Notes: generated from the letters alone by a model not told the origin. 64,000 nucleotides of DNA from Thermicanus aegyptius DSM 12793 (GCF_000510645.1 NZ_KI783301.1:3239788-3303787); one strand, 5' to 3'; numbered from the stretch's first letter, positions 26,161 to 35,563 are shown. Made by a program: numbers and translations.

Positions 26161-26934
26161 CTACACCCTTTCTTTTTCACCGCGTTGATCACTTGATTGA
26201 GAATGGGATAAACGCAAGATCCGGCTCAGAAATAACTTCGTTCGTTCATGGCTCGGGTTGGTGAAGAAGTGCTCCGGAGACCCTTCTTCGAGAATCTCTC
26301 CATCATCCATAAAAATGACCCGATCAGCCACCTGGCGGGCAAATCCCATCTCATGGGTGACCACAACCATCGTAATCCCTTCATGAGCCAGGTCGATCAT
26401 GACATCCAACACTTCTTGAATCATCTCGGGATCCAGTGCGGAAGTGGGCTCATCAAACAGCATGATTTTCGGCCTCATATTCATCGCCCGGGCGATCGCC
26501 ACCCTCTGCTGTTGCCCTCCCGATAGCTGTGAAGGGTACGCATTGGCCTTGGCCGCCAACCCAACTCTTTCGAGAAAAGCCATTCCCGTCTCTTCCGCTT
26601 CTTTTTTGGGAACTTTTTTGATCAAAATGGGGGCTAAGGTCACATTCTCCAAAACCGTTTTATGGGGATAAAGATTAAACTGCTGAAACACCATCGCGAC
26701 AGATTGGCGGATCTCGGTCACCGGCGCCTTGGGTGCCGTAATATCCACCCCGTCAATGATCACTTTGCCGTCGCTCGGTTTTTCCAAAAGATTCATGCAT
26801 CGAATGAGCGTACTTTTCCCTGACCCGCTGGGTCCAATCACAACCAATTTCTCTCCTGTGTTCACTGTCAAATTGATCGATTTTAGCACGTGATGATGGC
26901 CAAAGTATTTATTAACGTTTTCTAATCGAATCAC
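26161..26934 (-). CDS. Amino-acid ABC transporter ATP-binding protein (GlnQ-like)
   Basis: The 257-residue ATPase drives the transporter encoded by the next three genes. Walker A is GPSGSGKST, the signature is [15 protein letters not shown], Walker B is [15 protein letters not shown], and the H-loop is VVTHEMGFA. About 15 residues at the C-terminus ([14 protein letters not shown]) extend beyond the usual end. The start is GTG at 26934 with AGGAGG ten bases upstream. It is the first gene of the operon and is transcribed from the promoter at 27018-27046. Confidence 0.94.
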   Translation of the reverse strand: MIRLENVNKYFGHHHVLKSINLTVNTGEKLVVIGPSGSGKSTLIRCMNLLEKPSDGKVIIDGVDITAPKAPVTEIRQSVAMVFQQFNLYPHKTVLENVTLAPILIKKVPKKEAEETGMAFLERVGLAAKANAYPSQLSGGQQQRVAIARAMNMRPKIMLFDEPTSALDPEMIQEVLDVMIDLAHEGITMVVVTHEMGFARQVADRVIFMDDGEILEEGSPEHFFTNPSHERTKLFLSRILRLSHSQSSDQRGEKERV

Positions 26935-27017
26935 ACCGATCGTTCCTCCTGCTTCGTTTGAGCAACTTCAAACATTGCTTTGATTGTAAAAAAATTTTGC
27001 GAGAAGAAGTTTTAAAC

Positions 27018-27046
27018 ATTATCTGAGTTTTGTTGGATTTATTCAA
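27018..27046 (-). promoter_or_regulatory. Promoter of the amino-acid ABC transporter operon
   Basis: On the minus strand TTGAAT (27046-27041), a 17-base spacer and GATAAT (27023-27018). The remainder of the AT-rich gap from 26935 to 27281 shows no gene or clear operator; it holds no terminator that I can recognise for the ywgA side. Confidence 0.6.
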
Positions 27047-27281
27047 TTACAGAATATAAAGATTTCAAAAGCTGCGCTCCATACATCCAAATTTTAAACA
27101 AGCGTACTAAATTCTTAAAGTCTATTTTTTAATAAACGTATATCGATGGATGATAACTTAACGATTATTACTAGATTATAACCTCTTTACACAACCGGCG
27201 CAAGATTTGATTTGCGCAAATTTGGGATGTTTCCTGATCTCGATCATTTTTGCAAAAAACGATCCGTTCTATGGACCAAGT

Positions 27282-27791
27282 TTAGTCGCGGGATGCCGTG
27301 GGTTTTATTTTTTCGTGATAAAAGCGAACCGCTTCCTCCAAGTGGCCGGCGAGGTGGGGTTTCAGCTCCTCCGCTTTCATTTTCGCCTGTTCCATCCCAT
27401 ATCCGGAATCAAGGAGATAGGCGTATGTGCTCACCATTTCCAGAAAAGTGGCGCTCTCTCCGTTTAACTCTCCAACCAGCTTCTCATCAAGGGGAAACCG
27501 ATATCCCCCCTCCTCCTCCAAACTTTCCTTAAATGCAATCCCCTTTCCCGTCAGGGAATAGAGGTAGGTCTCCTCCTCATGCCGCTCCGCGAGCAGGTCC
27601 TGTTCCACCAATGCGTTGATCTCCTCCTGAAGAGAGGCGGAATAAGGGCCGTAGTAGTGGTACTCGTAAGGATAACGGAACTCCTCCCCATGGGCGGACA
27701 AGAGGTGGATCATCTTCTGCAATTTCTTCCTACCTTTAATCTCCCCGGCCACAGCAAAGAACTTAAGAAGTCGATATGTAGAATGAAACAT
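27282..27791 (-). CDS. YwgA family protein
   Basis: The 169-residue soluble protein matches the YwgA family of Bacillus in length and in its opening (LLKFFAVAGEIKGRKKLQKMIHLL), followed by YEYHYYGPYSASLQEEINAL, a region that looks like a winged-helix fold. Function is not established. In Bacillus it also lies next to ywfO, so the pairing with the HD-domain gene is conserved and suggests a shared role. It starts six bases after that gene ends. Confidence 0.8.
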   Translation of the reverse strand: MFHSTYRLLKFFAVAGEIKGRKKLQKMIHLLSAHGEEFRYPYEYHYYGPYSASLQEEINALVEQDLLAERHEEETYLYSLTGKGIAFKESLEEEGGYRFPLDEKLVGELNGESATFLEMVSTYAYLLDSGYGMEQAKMKAEELKPHLAGHLEEAVRFYHEKIKPTASRD

Positions 27792-27797
27792 CAGGAA

Positions 27798-29144
27798 TTA
27801 CCCCTCTTTCCCTGTTAAAAGTTCAACCTTGATCTCTTTCGGCACGTAAATCCTCTGGATGGAGAGCCGTTTGCTCCGGATCAACCGGACCAGATCGGAG
27901 ATCTCGGAAAGCTCCTCCCCTCTCCCTGCCTCGTCAAAAAGAATGACCCGTTCCGACGCCTCCCGCTCCGATTCCTTCTCCCCTGTGACCGTCGATTGGG
28001 AAAGGTACGGATCCTTATAGGGGATGCCGCTCGCCTCGTCCCGCAGGAAGAGGTATTTATCCATAGGAGGAGATAGGTTCAGCTTTGAGGCGATCTCCTT
28101 CACCCTTTGAAATAGGGTAGGCATATCATACGGAATCGAGATGGATTTGTAGAGGTCTCTGTCCAGGATTCTCCGGGAGAGATCCCGCAATATGGGATCC
28201 TCATGCTTCCGCCATTGGCTGATATAGTACCATAGGGTATAATCGGTGAGCGAAAGATACTGAGGGAGGATTCCGGACGTTCCTTTTTGGTTGAGCAATT
28301 TGCTCAACTCTTCCGGTAGAACCATTTCCCCCTTTTTTTCTAATTCTACCGCCCTTTCAAAGATTTTGTCGATCATAAGTTCTGCACTTCTTGTCGTCTT
28401 ATGCAGATAAACATGGACAAACATATAATAGCGGGCCATGATGAAATCTTCCGCGATGGAAAGCCCTTTCTCCCGATCAAGGCCCACCTGAACCTCCCCG
28501 TCCATCTCCCCAATCCGGAGGGTGTGAATCAGCCACTCCAGGTCGAAACGTCCGTATCCTGCTCCGGTCATCTGGGCATCCCGGAGAAGGTAATCCATCC
28601 GATCCACATCAAGCTGGCTGGAGAGGAGCTTTACCACCGCACGGGACGAATGGGTACGCTGGATCACATCGGCCACCTCTTGGGCAAAGCCGGTCCGGTA
28701 AGTCTCCAGGATCTGGTGGATCGTCGTATTGCCCAGGATGATGGCGATGGTCCAATGTTCATGGCGGAGATTGGTCGTCTTCTCCAACGCGTGGGAAAAA
28801 GGCCCATGACCGATGTCATGAAGGAGGGCTGCCGCAAGGGCGAGAAGGCGACGTTCCTTAAGCTCCTCCGCATAGCGCCGTGCTTCGCCACGGGTCTCCT
28901 GGATGATCTTGTCCAGAAAACGTTTCATCAGGTGAACCACCCCGAGGGAATGGGAAAAACGGGTATGTTCCGCTCCCGGATAAGTGAGGAAGGAAAATCC
29001 CAACTGCTTAATATGATGCAGGCGTTGAAACTCAGGCGCATCTATCAAGTCGAGCAGGAGCCGTTCCTCTACCTTGTCAAACTGGATGATATTATGAACC
29101 GGATCCCGAAAGGTTTTCATCCCTTCCCTCATCCCTTTCTTCAT
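27798..29144 (-). CDS. HD-domain protein, YwfO family
   Basis: This 448-residue protein belongs to the dNTP triphosphohydrolase-like branch of the HD superfamily. The metal-binding residues appear in HTRFSHSLGV (about residue 60), LLHDIGHGPFSHALE (about 110) and a later LDVDRMDYLLRDA. YwfO-type enzymes are thought to hydrolyse nucleotides, but the substrate is uncertain. The ATG at 29144 overlaps the stop of tag as ATGA. An internal ATG at 29120 (MKTFRDP) also has a ribosome binding site and cannot be excluded. The three-gene order tag-ywfO-ywgA may hint at nucleotide or DNA quality control. Confidence 0.88.
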   Translation of the reverse strand: MKKGMREGMKTFRDPVHNIIQFDKVEERLLLDLIDAPEFQRLHHIKQLGFSFLTYPGAEHTRFSHSLGVVHLMKRFLDKIIQETRGEARRYAEELKERRLLALAAALLHDIGHGPFSHALEKTTNLRHEHWTIAIILGNTTIHQILETYRTGFAQEVADVIQRTHSSRAVVKLLSSQLDVDRMDYLLRDAQMTGAGYGRFDLEWLIHTLRIGEMDGEVQVGLDREKGLSIAEDFIMARYYMFVHVYLHKTTRSAELMIDKIFERAVELEKKGEMVLPEELSKLLNQKGTSGILPQYLSLTDYTLWYYISQWRKHEDPILRDLSRRILDRDLYKSISIPYDMPTLFQRVKEIASKLNLSPPMDKYLFLRDEASGIPYKDPYLSQSTVTGEKESEREASERVILFDEAGRGEELSEISDLVRLIRSKRLSIQRIYVPKEIKVELLTGKEG

Positions 29145-29728
29145 ACAAGCTTCCCGTTGTCCCTAAGTTCTTTATATCGAAAACAATCGGTGGTATGATC
29201 CATCACCATGCCTACCGACTGCATGTAGGCATAACAAGAAGTAGAACCTACGAAACGAAACCCTCTCCTTTTCATGTCCCGGCTCATGGCGTCCGATTCC
29301 ACCGTTCGGGTCGGCACATCCCCTAAGCTTCTCCAATGGTTGATCTTCGGGACTCCCCCCACGAAAGACCAGATATACTCCCTAAAGGTGCCAAACTCTT
29401 CCTTCACGGCTCGATAGGCCCTGGCATTATGGATCACCGCTTCGATCTTCCTCCGATTTCGGATGATGGATGGATCGGAAAGAAGTTCATCCACTTTTCT
29501 TTCATCATAAAGGGCGATCTTCTCCGGATCAAAGAAATCAAAAGCGGTTCGAAATGCTTCCCTCTTCTTCAAAATGGTGAACCAGCTTAGACCCGCCTGC
29601 ATCCCTTCCAGGACGAGGAACTCAAACAGGAGGCGATCGTCATAAACCGGAACTCCCCATTCCCGATCATGATATGCGATATAGAGAGGATCTTGGGTGG
29701 TCCAAGCGCAGCGAATTACCTTTTCCAT
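29141..29728 (-). CDS. tag: DNA-3-methyladenine glycosylase I
   Basis: The 195-residue base-excision repair enzyme removes 3-methyladenine from DNA. It has the family features RCAWTTQDPLYIAYHDREWGVP with the first Zn-binding Cys, the LEGMQAGLSWFTILKKREAF region, and the C-terminal GFRFVGSTSCYAYMQSVGMVMDHTTDCF holding His and Cys ligands. I chose ATG at 29728 because GAGGTGAG precedes it and the length then matches Tag; the frame is open further upstream without homology. Confidence 0.94.
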   Translation of the reverse strand: MEKVIRCAWTTQDPLYIAYHDREWGVPVYDDRLLFEFLVLEGMQAGLSWFTILKKREAFRTAFDFFDPEKIALYDERKVDELLSDPSIIRNRRKIEAVIHNARAYRAVKEEFGTFREYIWSFVGGVPKINHWRSLGDVPTRTVESDAMSRDMKRRGFRFVGSTSCYAYMQSVGMVMDHTTDCFRYKELRDNGKLV

Positions 29729-29876
29729 CCGCTCACCTCTTTCTTTTCTCCTATCATACATCAGGGAAAATTCCCAGACAATCGATTTCCTCCCACACGG
29801 TACGGATCCTCTCTCTTTCGTTTCTCTTTCGTTGAACACGCGTGAATCGATTCATGTCTTCGCGGCCGGTTCTCCC

Positions 29877-29928
29877 TTGAATTTATACGGCAGACCTTGT
29901 ATAATAAACACATACCCCGTATGGGTAT
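29877..29928 (+). promoter_or_regulatory. copA promoter with CsoR-type operator
   Basis: TTGAAT at 29877-29882, a 17-base spacer and a perfect TATAAT at 29900-29905 form the promoter. An inverted repeat ATACCC-CGTAT-GGGTAT at 29912-29928 covers the transcription start. This matches the known operator type of the copper repressor CsoR, so copA should be released when Cu(I) is bound by CsoR. Confidence 0.85.
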
Positions 29929-30007
29929 ATGCAAACCCCTACGATTTATAGTCAAGTTCGTTTATGTGAACCATATAGGAAGAGAGAAGAAGGAGGAGGA
30001 GGTTTCC

Positions 30008-32401
30008 ATGACTGAGGGAACCAAGCGCATCACCCTCAACATTACCGGCATGACCTGCGCCACGTGCGCGACCCGCGTAGAAAAAAATCTCGGGAAGATC
30101 GAAGGGGTCTCCCTGTCTAATGTAAACTTGGCCAGCGAGAAAGCGACGGTGGTTTATGATCCCGCCAAAACCAACCTGGAGGCTCTCATCCAGCAGGTGC
30201 AAAAGACGGGATACGGTGTGTTGGAAGAGAAAGTGGATCTCATCATTACGGGGATGACCTGCGCGGCGTGTGCCAATCGCGTGGAGAAGGCACTGAAGAA
30301 GGTGGACGGCGTCTTACGTGCCAATGTAAATTTGGCCAGCGAAAAGGCGAGCGTTACCTTCATCCCGGCCCAGACCCAGATCAGCCAACTTGTGGCCGCC
30401 GTAGAAAAAGCGGGATATGGAGCAAAACCTGCCGCAGACGTCTCTCCCCGAACGGAAGAAGAGGAACGGGAAAAGCGGTATCGGAGAGAGTTTAATGCTT
30501 TCCTCTTCGGCGCCATCATCTCTATTCCCTTCCTCCTTCAGATGATCAGCGATTTCTCGGGATATTCCTTTTTTATGATGCCGGGCCCACTTCAGTGGGT
30601 CCTCGCCACCTTGGTTCAGTTTACCATCGGTTGGCGCTTCATCCGAGGGGCTTACAATGCTCTTCGGGGAGGAAGCGCCAATATGGATGTGCTGGTGGCG
30701 TTGGGAACCCTGGCCGCTTATCTTTACAGCACCGTTCTTCTTTTCCTCAATATTCGCCATGGGCTCTATTTTGAGGCCTCGGTCGTGGTGATCACCCTGA
30801 TTATCTTAGGAAAATTGCTGGAAGCCAAAGCAAAGGGAAGAACCTCCAACGCGATCAAGAAACTGATGGGCCTCAAAGCGAAGACGGCACACCTGGTACG
30901 AAATGGTGAAACCGTGGAGATTCCCATCGAGGAAGTGAAGGTGGGAGATCTCCTCCTGGTGAAAGCGGGGGAAAAGGTGCCCGTGGACGGGGAGATCGTT
31001 GAGGGCAGGACCTCCATCGACGAATCGATGCTCACCGGGGAAAGCCTCCCCGTGGAGAAAGGAGTGGGCGATCCCGTCACCGGGGCTACCTTAAATAAAC
31101 ATGGCTCCTTCACGATGAAAGCAACCAGGGTGGGGAGCGAGACGGCCCTCGCCCAGATCATCCGCATGGTGGAAGAAGCGCAAGGGTCAAAAGCGCCGAT
31201 TCAGAGCCTGGCGGATGCCATTTCCGGCGTTTTCGTCCCCATCGTGATCGGCATCGCCCTTGTTACGTTTCTCCTCACCTATTTCTTCGTCGATTTTAAT
31301 GCGGCGCTGATCAGCGCCGTGGCCGTACTCGTCATCGCCTGCCCATGCGCCCTGGGGCTGGCCACGCCTACCGCCATCATGGTGGGGACGGGAAAGGGGG
31401 CGGAACATGGGATCCTGATCCGCAGCGCAGAACACCTGCAGCTGTTAAAAGAGGTGAATGCGGTCGTTCTCGACAAGACGGGAACCATCACGAAAGGTAA
31501 ACCGGAGGTGACGGAGCTCTTTGCCGCCGACGGTGAAGAAGAGGAGCTTCTCCGCCGAGTGGCAAGCGCCGAGCAGGGTTCGGAACACCCCCTGGGAGAG
31601 GCGATCCTGGAACGGGCCCGGGAGAAAAATATTTCCCTCTATCAATTGACCAATTTCGAGGCGATTCCCGGCTATGGGATCCGTGCAACCATAAATGATG
31701 AAGAACTCTTTGTGGGAAATAAAAAACTGATGGATCGGGAAGAAATCCCCTACAGACCCCATCTTTCCCGAATAGAGGAATTGGAGGGGAAGGGAAATAC
31801 GGTCATGATGGCGGGGAAGAAAGGAATCTTCCTGGGATATGTGGCTGTGGCGGATACGGTGAAGGAAACCTCCGCGCAAGCCATACAGGAATTAAAAAAG
31901 ATGGGGATTCAGGTCATCATGATCACCGGGGATAATGCCCGCACGGCGAAGGCGATCGGGGATGAAGTGGGTGTGGATCGCATTCTGGCGGAGGTATTGC
32001 CGGAACACAAAGCCCTGGAAGTGGAGAAGCTGAAGAAGGAGGGGAAGAGGGTGGCGATGGTGGGAGACGGAATTAACGATGCCCCTGCCCTGGCCGCCGC
32101 CGATGTAGGGATCGCCATCGGAACGGGGACCGATGTGGCGATGGAGGCCGCCCCCATCACCCTGATGCGGGGAGACCTGCTTTCCATCGTGGAGAGCATC
32201 CAGCTTTCCCGGGCCACCATGAGGAAAATCTACCAGAACTTTTTCTGGGCGTTCGGATATAATGTGGTCCTTATCCCCGTGGCCGCTTTCGGTCTCTTAA
32301 ACCCTGTCCTGGCCGGGGCGGCCATGGCTATGAGCTCCGTTTCGGTCGTGACCAACACCCTCTTCCTGAACCGTTGGAAACCTCGTCATCAAGGAGCATA
32401 A
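30008..32401 (+). CDS. copA: Copper-exporting P1B-type ATPase
   Basis: This 797-residue membrane ATPase exports Cu(I). Two N-terminal metal-binding domains carry GMTCATC (Cys17 and Cys20) and GMTCAAC (about residue 85). The eight-helix core has the transport motif [13 protein letters not shown], the phosphorylated aspartate in [10 protein letters not shown], the TGE motif in [10 protein letters not shown], the [10 protein letters not shown] histidine of the nucleotide domain, and [18 protein letters not shown]. The true start is the ATG at 30008 behind AGGAGGAGG. The CsoR-type operator lies just upstream. The chaperone CopZ and the repressor CsoR are encoded about 2.2 kb downstream on the other strand. 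Confidence 0.96.
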   Translation: MTEGTKRITLNITGMTCATCATRVEKNLGKIEGVSLSNVNLASEKATVVYDPAKTNLEALIQQVQKTGYGVLEEKVDLIITGMTCAACANRVEKALKKVDGVLRANVNLASEKASVTFIPAQTQISQLVAAVEKAGYGAKPAADVSPRTEEEEREKRYRREFNAFLFGAIISIPFLLQMISDFSGYSFFMMPGPLQWVLATLVQFTIGWRFIRGAYNALRGGSANMDVLVALGTLAAYLYSTVLLFLNIRHGLYFEASVVVITLIILGKLLEAKAKGRTSNAIKKLMGLKAKTAHLVRNGETVEIPIEEVKVGDLLLVKAGEKVPVDGEIVEGRTSIDESMLTGESLPVEKGVGDPVTGATLNKHGSFTMKATRVGSETALAQIIRMVEEAQGSKAPIQSLADAISGVFVPIVIGIALVTFLLTYFFVDFNAALISAVAVLVIACPCALGLATPTAIMVGTGKGAEHGILIRSAEHLQLLKEVNAVVLDKTGTITKGKPEVTELFAADGEEEELLRRVASAEQGSEHPLGEAILERAREKNISLYQLTNFEAIPGYGIRATINDEELFVGNKKLMDREEIPYRPHLSRIEELEGKGNTVMMAGKKGIFLGYVAVADTVKETSAQAIQELKKMGIQVIMITGDNARTAKAIGDEVGVDRILAEVLPEHKALEVEKLKKEGKRVAMVGDGINDAPALAAADVGIAIGTGTDVAMEAAPITLMRGDLLSIVESIQLSRATMRKIYQNFFWAFGYNVVLIPVAAFGLLNPVLAGAAMAMSSVSVVTNTLFLNRWKPRHQGA

Positions 32402-32407
32402 ACGGCC

Positions 32408-32442
32408 CTCTCCCGCGAGATAGCGGGAGAGTTTTGTTTTTT
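32408..32442 (+). terminator. Terminator after copA
   Basis: CTCTCCCGC and GCGGGAGAG arms with a six-base loop, followed by TTTTGTTTTTT. Confidence 0.92.
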
Positions 32443-32479
32443 GGTATCAGAACTTTCAAACACAAGGGAGGACCGGTCA

Positions 32480-32857
32480 ATGATCCAACAGCCATTGGAT
32501 GAATTTTACCAGTTCAAGCGAGAGAAAATGGAAGAAGATCGTTTTCGCATTACCATGTCGGCCACCGATCTGATGCGAAACAGTTTCGGGGCGATCCACG
32601 GAGGAGTGATTTCAACGCTGATCGATTCCGCCATGTGCAACGCGGCTGCAGGCGCCGATGAACTGGGAAAGCAGCTGGCCGTCACCGTTGAGATGAAAAT
32701 CAACTTCCTGCGCCCTGCATTTGGGAATGAATACACCGCCGACGCTCTCGTGGTCTCTCGGGGAAACCGGTTGATTTACACGGAATGCAAGGTGGTTGAT
32801 GAAAACGGCGAACTGGTGGCAACGGCAAGCGGCACCTATTACCGGAGGAAAAAGTAA
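32480..32857 (+). CDS. PaaI-like hotdog thioesterase
   Basis: The 125-residue protein is a hotdog-fold acyl-CoA thioesterase of the PaaI/YbdB type. The signature LMRNSFGAIHGGVISTLIDSAMCNAA holds the HGG loop and the catalytic acidic position; the last strands (VTVEMKINFLRP, YTECKVVDENGELVATASGTYY) are complete. Its substrate is unknown. I chose ATG at 32480, with AGGGAGG eight bases upstream. It follows the copA terminator, so it is probably not part of the copper response. Confidence 0.88.
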   Translation: MIQQPLDEFYQFKREKMEEDRFRITMSATDLMRNSFGAIHGGVISTLIDSAMCNAAAGADELGKQLAVTVEMKINFLRPAFGNEYTADALVVSRGNRLIYTECKVVDENGELVATASGTYYRRKK

Positions 32858-32942
32858 ATCATATTGACATATGAGGCTTATGGTTGCATATTTCTCCCGA
32901 ATCTAGCATCTACTTCCATGCTTTGGATTCCACCAAGCATCC

Positions 32943-34220
32943 TCAGGGACTTGGTGTGATGGGGGTGTTCGGTGATAATTTAATGATTTTGTCGTCCCCT
33001 TGGCCAATTTTTCCTCTTCCATCCCGGTTATTGGTCAAAAGATATAGGGAACCGTCCGGACCTTCGACGATATCGCGAAGGCGTCCGAATTCTTGCTTAA
33101 AAAAAGACTCTACACCGGCGATCTCCATCGAATCGCCGATCGTCATTCTAAGCGCCTGTTCACCGCGCAAATTAGCCACCAGGAGATCGCCTTGCCACGG
33201 GCCCCGGCTCACAAAGGTCATGCCCGACGGCGCCCACGTCTCTTCCCCGCTGTGGAGAAGCGGCACCCTTAGGTTCGCTCCGTGTTCCGTTCCCTCTCCT
33301 TTCTCGTCCCCTCTAATCTTCGGCCAGCCGTAGTTGGCTCCCAGTTCGATGCGATTGATTTCATCATGGGCGGAAGGTCCGTGTTCGGAACTAAAGAGCG
33401 CATGGGTGAAGGGATGCCAGGCTAACCCCTGGGGGTTGCGATGGCCCCACGAATAGACCGGCGACGAATCAAAAGGGTTATCCGGAGGAAGAGTCCCGTC
33501 GAGGGCGATTCGCAGGATTTTACCTGCCAAAGAGGAAAGATCCTGGGCCAATTCCGGCCGATACGCATCTCCGGTGGTCATGTACAAATACCCATCGGGG
33601 CCGACCTTGATCCTCCCTCCGTTGTGAAAGCGATTCCCCGGTATATTGTCCAGCAAGACCTTATCGATTTCAGCCTGGCCGCCTTTCAAGCGTAAACGAA
33701 GCACCCGGTTTCTGATTTCGCCGTTCTCCCGATATGTGTGGTACACGTAGATCAAGGCGTTTTTATCAAATTGGGGATCCAGGGCGAGCCCCAAAAGCCC
33801 CCCTTCCCCCTCGCTCCAAAAGGGATCCGTAAATGAAAAGACCGGTTCCTCCCTAAGTTTTCCATCTTCGATGACCCGTATCCTCCCCGGCCGTTCCGTA
33901 AAAAAGAGGCGCCCATCCGGAGCGATATCAAGGGACCATGGGACATTCAGGCGCTCGGCCACCACCTCCACCCGATAGGGAATGGCGGAGGAAAGTCCTT
34001 CTCCGTTCTCCGGGGTCGGATCAACGCCCGGCAAAGGGTCCCCGTTCGGTAAGGGTTCCGTGCCGAAACGTTCCCCATGGGAGGGGGAAGACCCATTGGG
34101 ATTGGATTCCCTATCACCTCCTTGGCAGGCGGCCAAAGCGATCAACAAAATGAAGAGAAGCATCCCTCCCATTCTCTTTCTCCAAGCTTGGCGCACGGTC
34201 ATTTCAGTGGGTCTTCTCAT
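32943..34220 (-). CDS. PQQ-dependent sugar dehydrogenase-like lipoprotein
   Basis: The 425-residue protein is a six-bladed beta-propeller of the soluble glucose/sorbosone dehydrogenase (YliI/GDH-B) family. A basic N-terminus and hydrophobic stretch end in the lipobox LIALAACQ (about residue 32), so it is anchored outside the membrane. Family motifs include VPWSLDIAPDGRLFFTERPGRIRV, GLLGLALDPQF, FHNGGRIKVGPDGYLYMTTGD, WGHRNPQGLAWHP and SEHGPSAHDEINRI. It would oxidise a sugar with pyrroloquinoline quinone, but no PQQ synthesis gene is in the window, and some family members have no proven activity. I chose ATG at 34220 over a GTG one codon earlier. Confidence 0.85.
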   Translation of the reverse strand: MRRPTEMTVRQAWRKRMGGMLLFILLIALAACQGGDRESNPNGSSPSHGERFGTEPLPNGDPLPGVDPTPENGEGLSSAIPYRVEVVAERLNVPWSLDIAPDGRLFFTERPGRIRVIEDGKLREEPVFSFTDPFWSEGEGGLLGLALDPQFDKNALIYVYHTYRENGEIRNRVLRLRLKGGQAEIDKVLLDNIPGNRFHNGGRIKVGPDGYLYMTTGDAYRPELAQDLSSLAGKILRIALDGTLPPDNPFDSSPVYSWGHRNPQGLAWHPFTHALFSSEHGPSAHDEINRIELGANYGWPKIRGDEKGEGTEHGANLRVPLLHSGEETWAPSGMTFVSRGPWQGDLLVANLRGEQALRMTIGDSMEIAGVESFFKQEFGRLRDIVEGPDGSLYLLTNNRDGRGKIGQGDDKIIKLSPNTPITPSP

Positions 34221-34522
34221 CACCTCACCCCCATTATCACATCGTTTTCATTCCAATATTTCCGGCAATTCCCCAACATTCCGCCGTTTATCCGCAAACA
34301 ACCTGCTTTACTTCAATAATCCCTCGCCCATCTCATATTTTCTTATATCTCCCATTTTAGGATAAAGCATATCTAATGTAAACTATTTAAACTCTTCCAT
34401 TAATTTCGTATATTTTGTGTAAGGAAAGAAAGAATCTGTCGTTACACCCAACTATGTACCCTCTCCTCATTGGGAAACGGACCACCCTTTTTTACTTTCC
34501 CTGTTTCTTACAGGATACTCAA
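34221..34522. other. Gap without a recognisable gene
   Basis: This AT-rich stretch separates the sugar dehydrogenase gene from the copZ terminator. I see no supported ORF and no clear promoter, repeat or RNA element in it. Confidence 0.5.
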
Positions 34523-34569
34523 AAAGGGACTGTTCAAAAAGTCAGCTACCTTTTTTGGACAGTCCCTTT
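34523..34569 (-). terminator. Long inverted repeat acting as copZ terminator
   Basis: AAAGGGACTGTTCAAAAA at 34523-34540 pairs with 34551-34569 across a ten-base loop, with one G-T pair and one extra T, giving about 18 base pairs. Read on the minus strand the stem follows copZ and would stop transcription. The GGGACTGTTCAAAAA arm also resembles the ends of some insertion sequences; no transposase is present. Confidence 0.7.
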
Positions 34570-34593
34570 CCATTTCTTTATTCAATTTTAACG

Positions 34594-34803
34594 TTATGCC
34601 ACAACCTCATACCCTTCCTCAACGATGGTCTCCTCGATCTTCGACCTTGTCGTTACGTTCGGGTCATATTCCACGTCCACTTTTCCTTCTTTCAGGTGAA
34701 CCTTCACAGAGGAGACCCCCGGCAGCTTCCCTACGCTTCCTTCAATGGCCATGACACAATGATGGCAGCTCATACCCTGGACCGTCAGCGTTTCCTTCAC
34801 CAT
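34594..34803 (-). CDS. copZ: Copper chaperone CopZ
   Basis: The 69-residue protein is a single heavy-metal-associated domain that carries Cu(I) to CopA. The binding motif is GMSCHHC (Cys13 and Cys16), with His between the cysteines and the usual GVSSVKVHLKEGKVDVEYDP strand after it. AAGGAGAG precedes the ATG. It lies 72 bases after csoR and is probably transcribed with it, with the long inverted repeat at 34523-34569 as terminator. Confidence 0.93.
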   Translation of the reverse strand: MVKETLTVQGMSCHHCVMAIEGSVGKLPGVSSVKVHLKEGKVDVEYDPNVTTRSKIEETIVEEGYEVVA

Positions 34804-34875
34804 CTCTCATGACTCTCCTTTTCATAAAAATGATACTGCCCCTTTATTATACCATACCCTACTACCGTATACAAT

Positions 34876-35223
34876 CTACTTCATCATCTTGGAGATGGTC
34901 TTCGTAAATTCCTCCACCACCTCCGTCTCTCCATTCTTTAGCCTCTCCAATACACAGGTTTTCATGTGGCTTTCTAACAAGATCCTGGCTACCGCATTTA
35001 AGGCGGATTGGGCGGCGGAGATCTGATTCAGAACATCGTCACAATAAACGTTCCGCTCGATCATTCCTTTAATTCCCCGGATCTGTCCTTCAATCCGATT
35101 CATTCGCTTGGTGAGGTCTTCCTTGATCAATGGGGGGACATGACCCTGGCGGCATCCGGGTCCGCATTGCCCCTCATCACAAGCTTCAAGGTCCTCTTGC
35201 AGGGCCTGTTCATCGATTTCCAT
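34876..35223 (-). CDS. csoR: Copper-sensing repressor CsoR with a Cys-rich N-terminal extension
   Basis: CsoR is an all-helical tetrameric repressor that leaves DNA on binding Cu(I). The ligands are present as Cys61, His86 and Cys90 (VYCDDVLNQ and ESHMKTC), and the RMNRIEGQIRGIKGMIE helix is typical. The copA operator at 29912 is a likely target. Unusually, residues 1-30 form an extension with Cys15, Cys20, Cys24 and His28 (CX4CX3CX3H), which could bind an additional metal; I cannot tell whether it does. The ATG at 35223 follows AAGGAGAG. It heads the csoR-copZ pair. Confidence 0.92.
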   Translation of the reverse strand: MEIDEQALQEDLEACDEGQCGPGCRQGHVPPLIKEDLTKRMNRIEGQIRGIKGMIERNVYCDDVLNQISAAQSALNAVARILLESHMKTCVLERLKNGETEVVEEFTKTISKMMK

Positions 35224-35255
35224 TAGCCAAACTCTCCTTTGTTCGTTCTCTTCCC

Positions 35256-35275
35256 ATTATACCCTGCCCCCCTAT
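35256..35275 (-). promoter_or_regulatory. Possible csoR-copZ promoter with half operator
   Basis: A minus-strand TATAAT at 35261-35256 overlaps GGGTAT, one half of the CsoR-type operator. The other half (ATAGGG) is not in inverted orientation, and the -35 region is poor. Autoregulation is possible but weakly supported. Confidence 0.35.
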
Positions 35276-35423
35276 GAAATACCACCTCTCCTTCCTTCAT
35301 ACCTGAAGGAAAACCGATTGGTAGCGGATGAATCGGACCGATGCATTCCCGGCTTCCCGCAATCCCACGAAAACGTTCCAAAAAGGGAGAAAACATTCGC
35401 GAATCCATCATTTCCATATGTAT

Positions 35424-35458
35424 AAAAAAACAGGATCTAAGAGGGATTGGGGATCCTG
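35424..35458 (-). terminator. Hairpin with T run between csoR and the MurG-like gene
   Basis: CAGGATC (35431-35437) pairs with GATCCTG (35452-35458) and is followed by seven T on the minus strand. No minus-strand gene ends here, so it may shield csoR from antisense transcripts that start inside the MurG-like gene. The rest of 35276-35491 shows nothing I can name. Confidence 0.5.
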
Positions 35459-35491
35459 CGGTTTTGGAGAGAGGTATGAATTGGGATCAGG

Positions 35492-35519
35492 TTGAATCTG
35501 CGATAAAAGGTGGTAGACT
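35492..35519 (+). promoter_or_regulatory. Likely promoter of the MurG-like gene
   Basis: TTGAAT at 35492-35497, a 16-base spacer and TAGACT at 35514-35519, about 45 bases before the GTG start. Confidence 0.4.
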
Positions 35520-35563
35520 AATAAGGAACCCCTATCATTTACGGATACAGAGAGGGTGGGATC

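Noticed and set aside
27235-27265. AT-rich palindrome near the end of ywgA as a terminator
   Set aside because: The stem is almost only A-T pairs and the T run lies inside the hairpin, so it does not fit an intrinsic terminator.
28401-29198. Plus-strand frame of 265 codons opposite ywfO
   Set aside because: It mirrors the ywfO coding sequence, has no recognisable motif and no ribosome binding site.
34523-34569. Complete insertion sequence
   Set aside because: Only a hairpin is present; no transposase frame or target duplication is visible.
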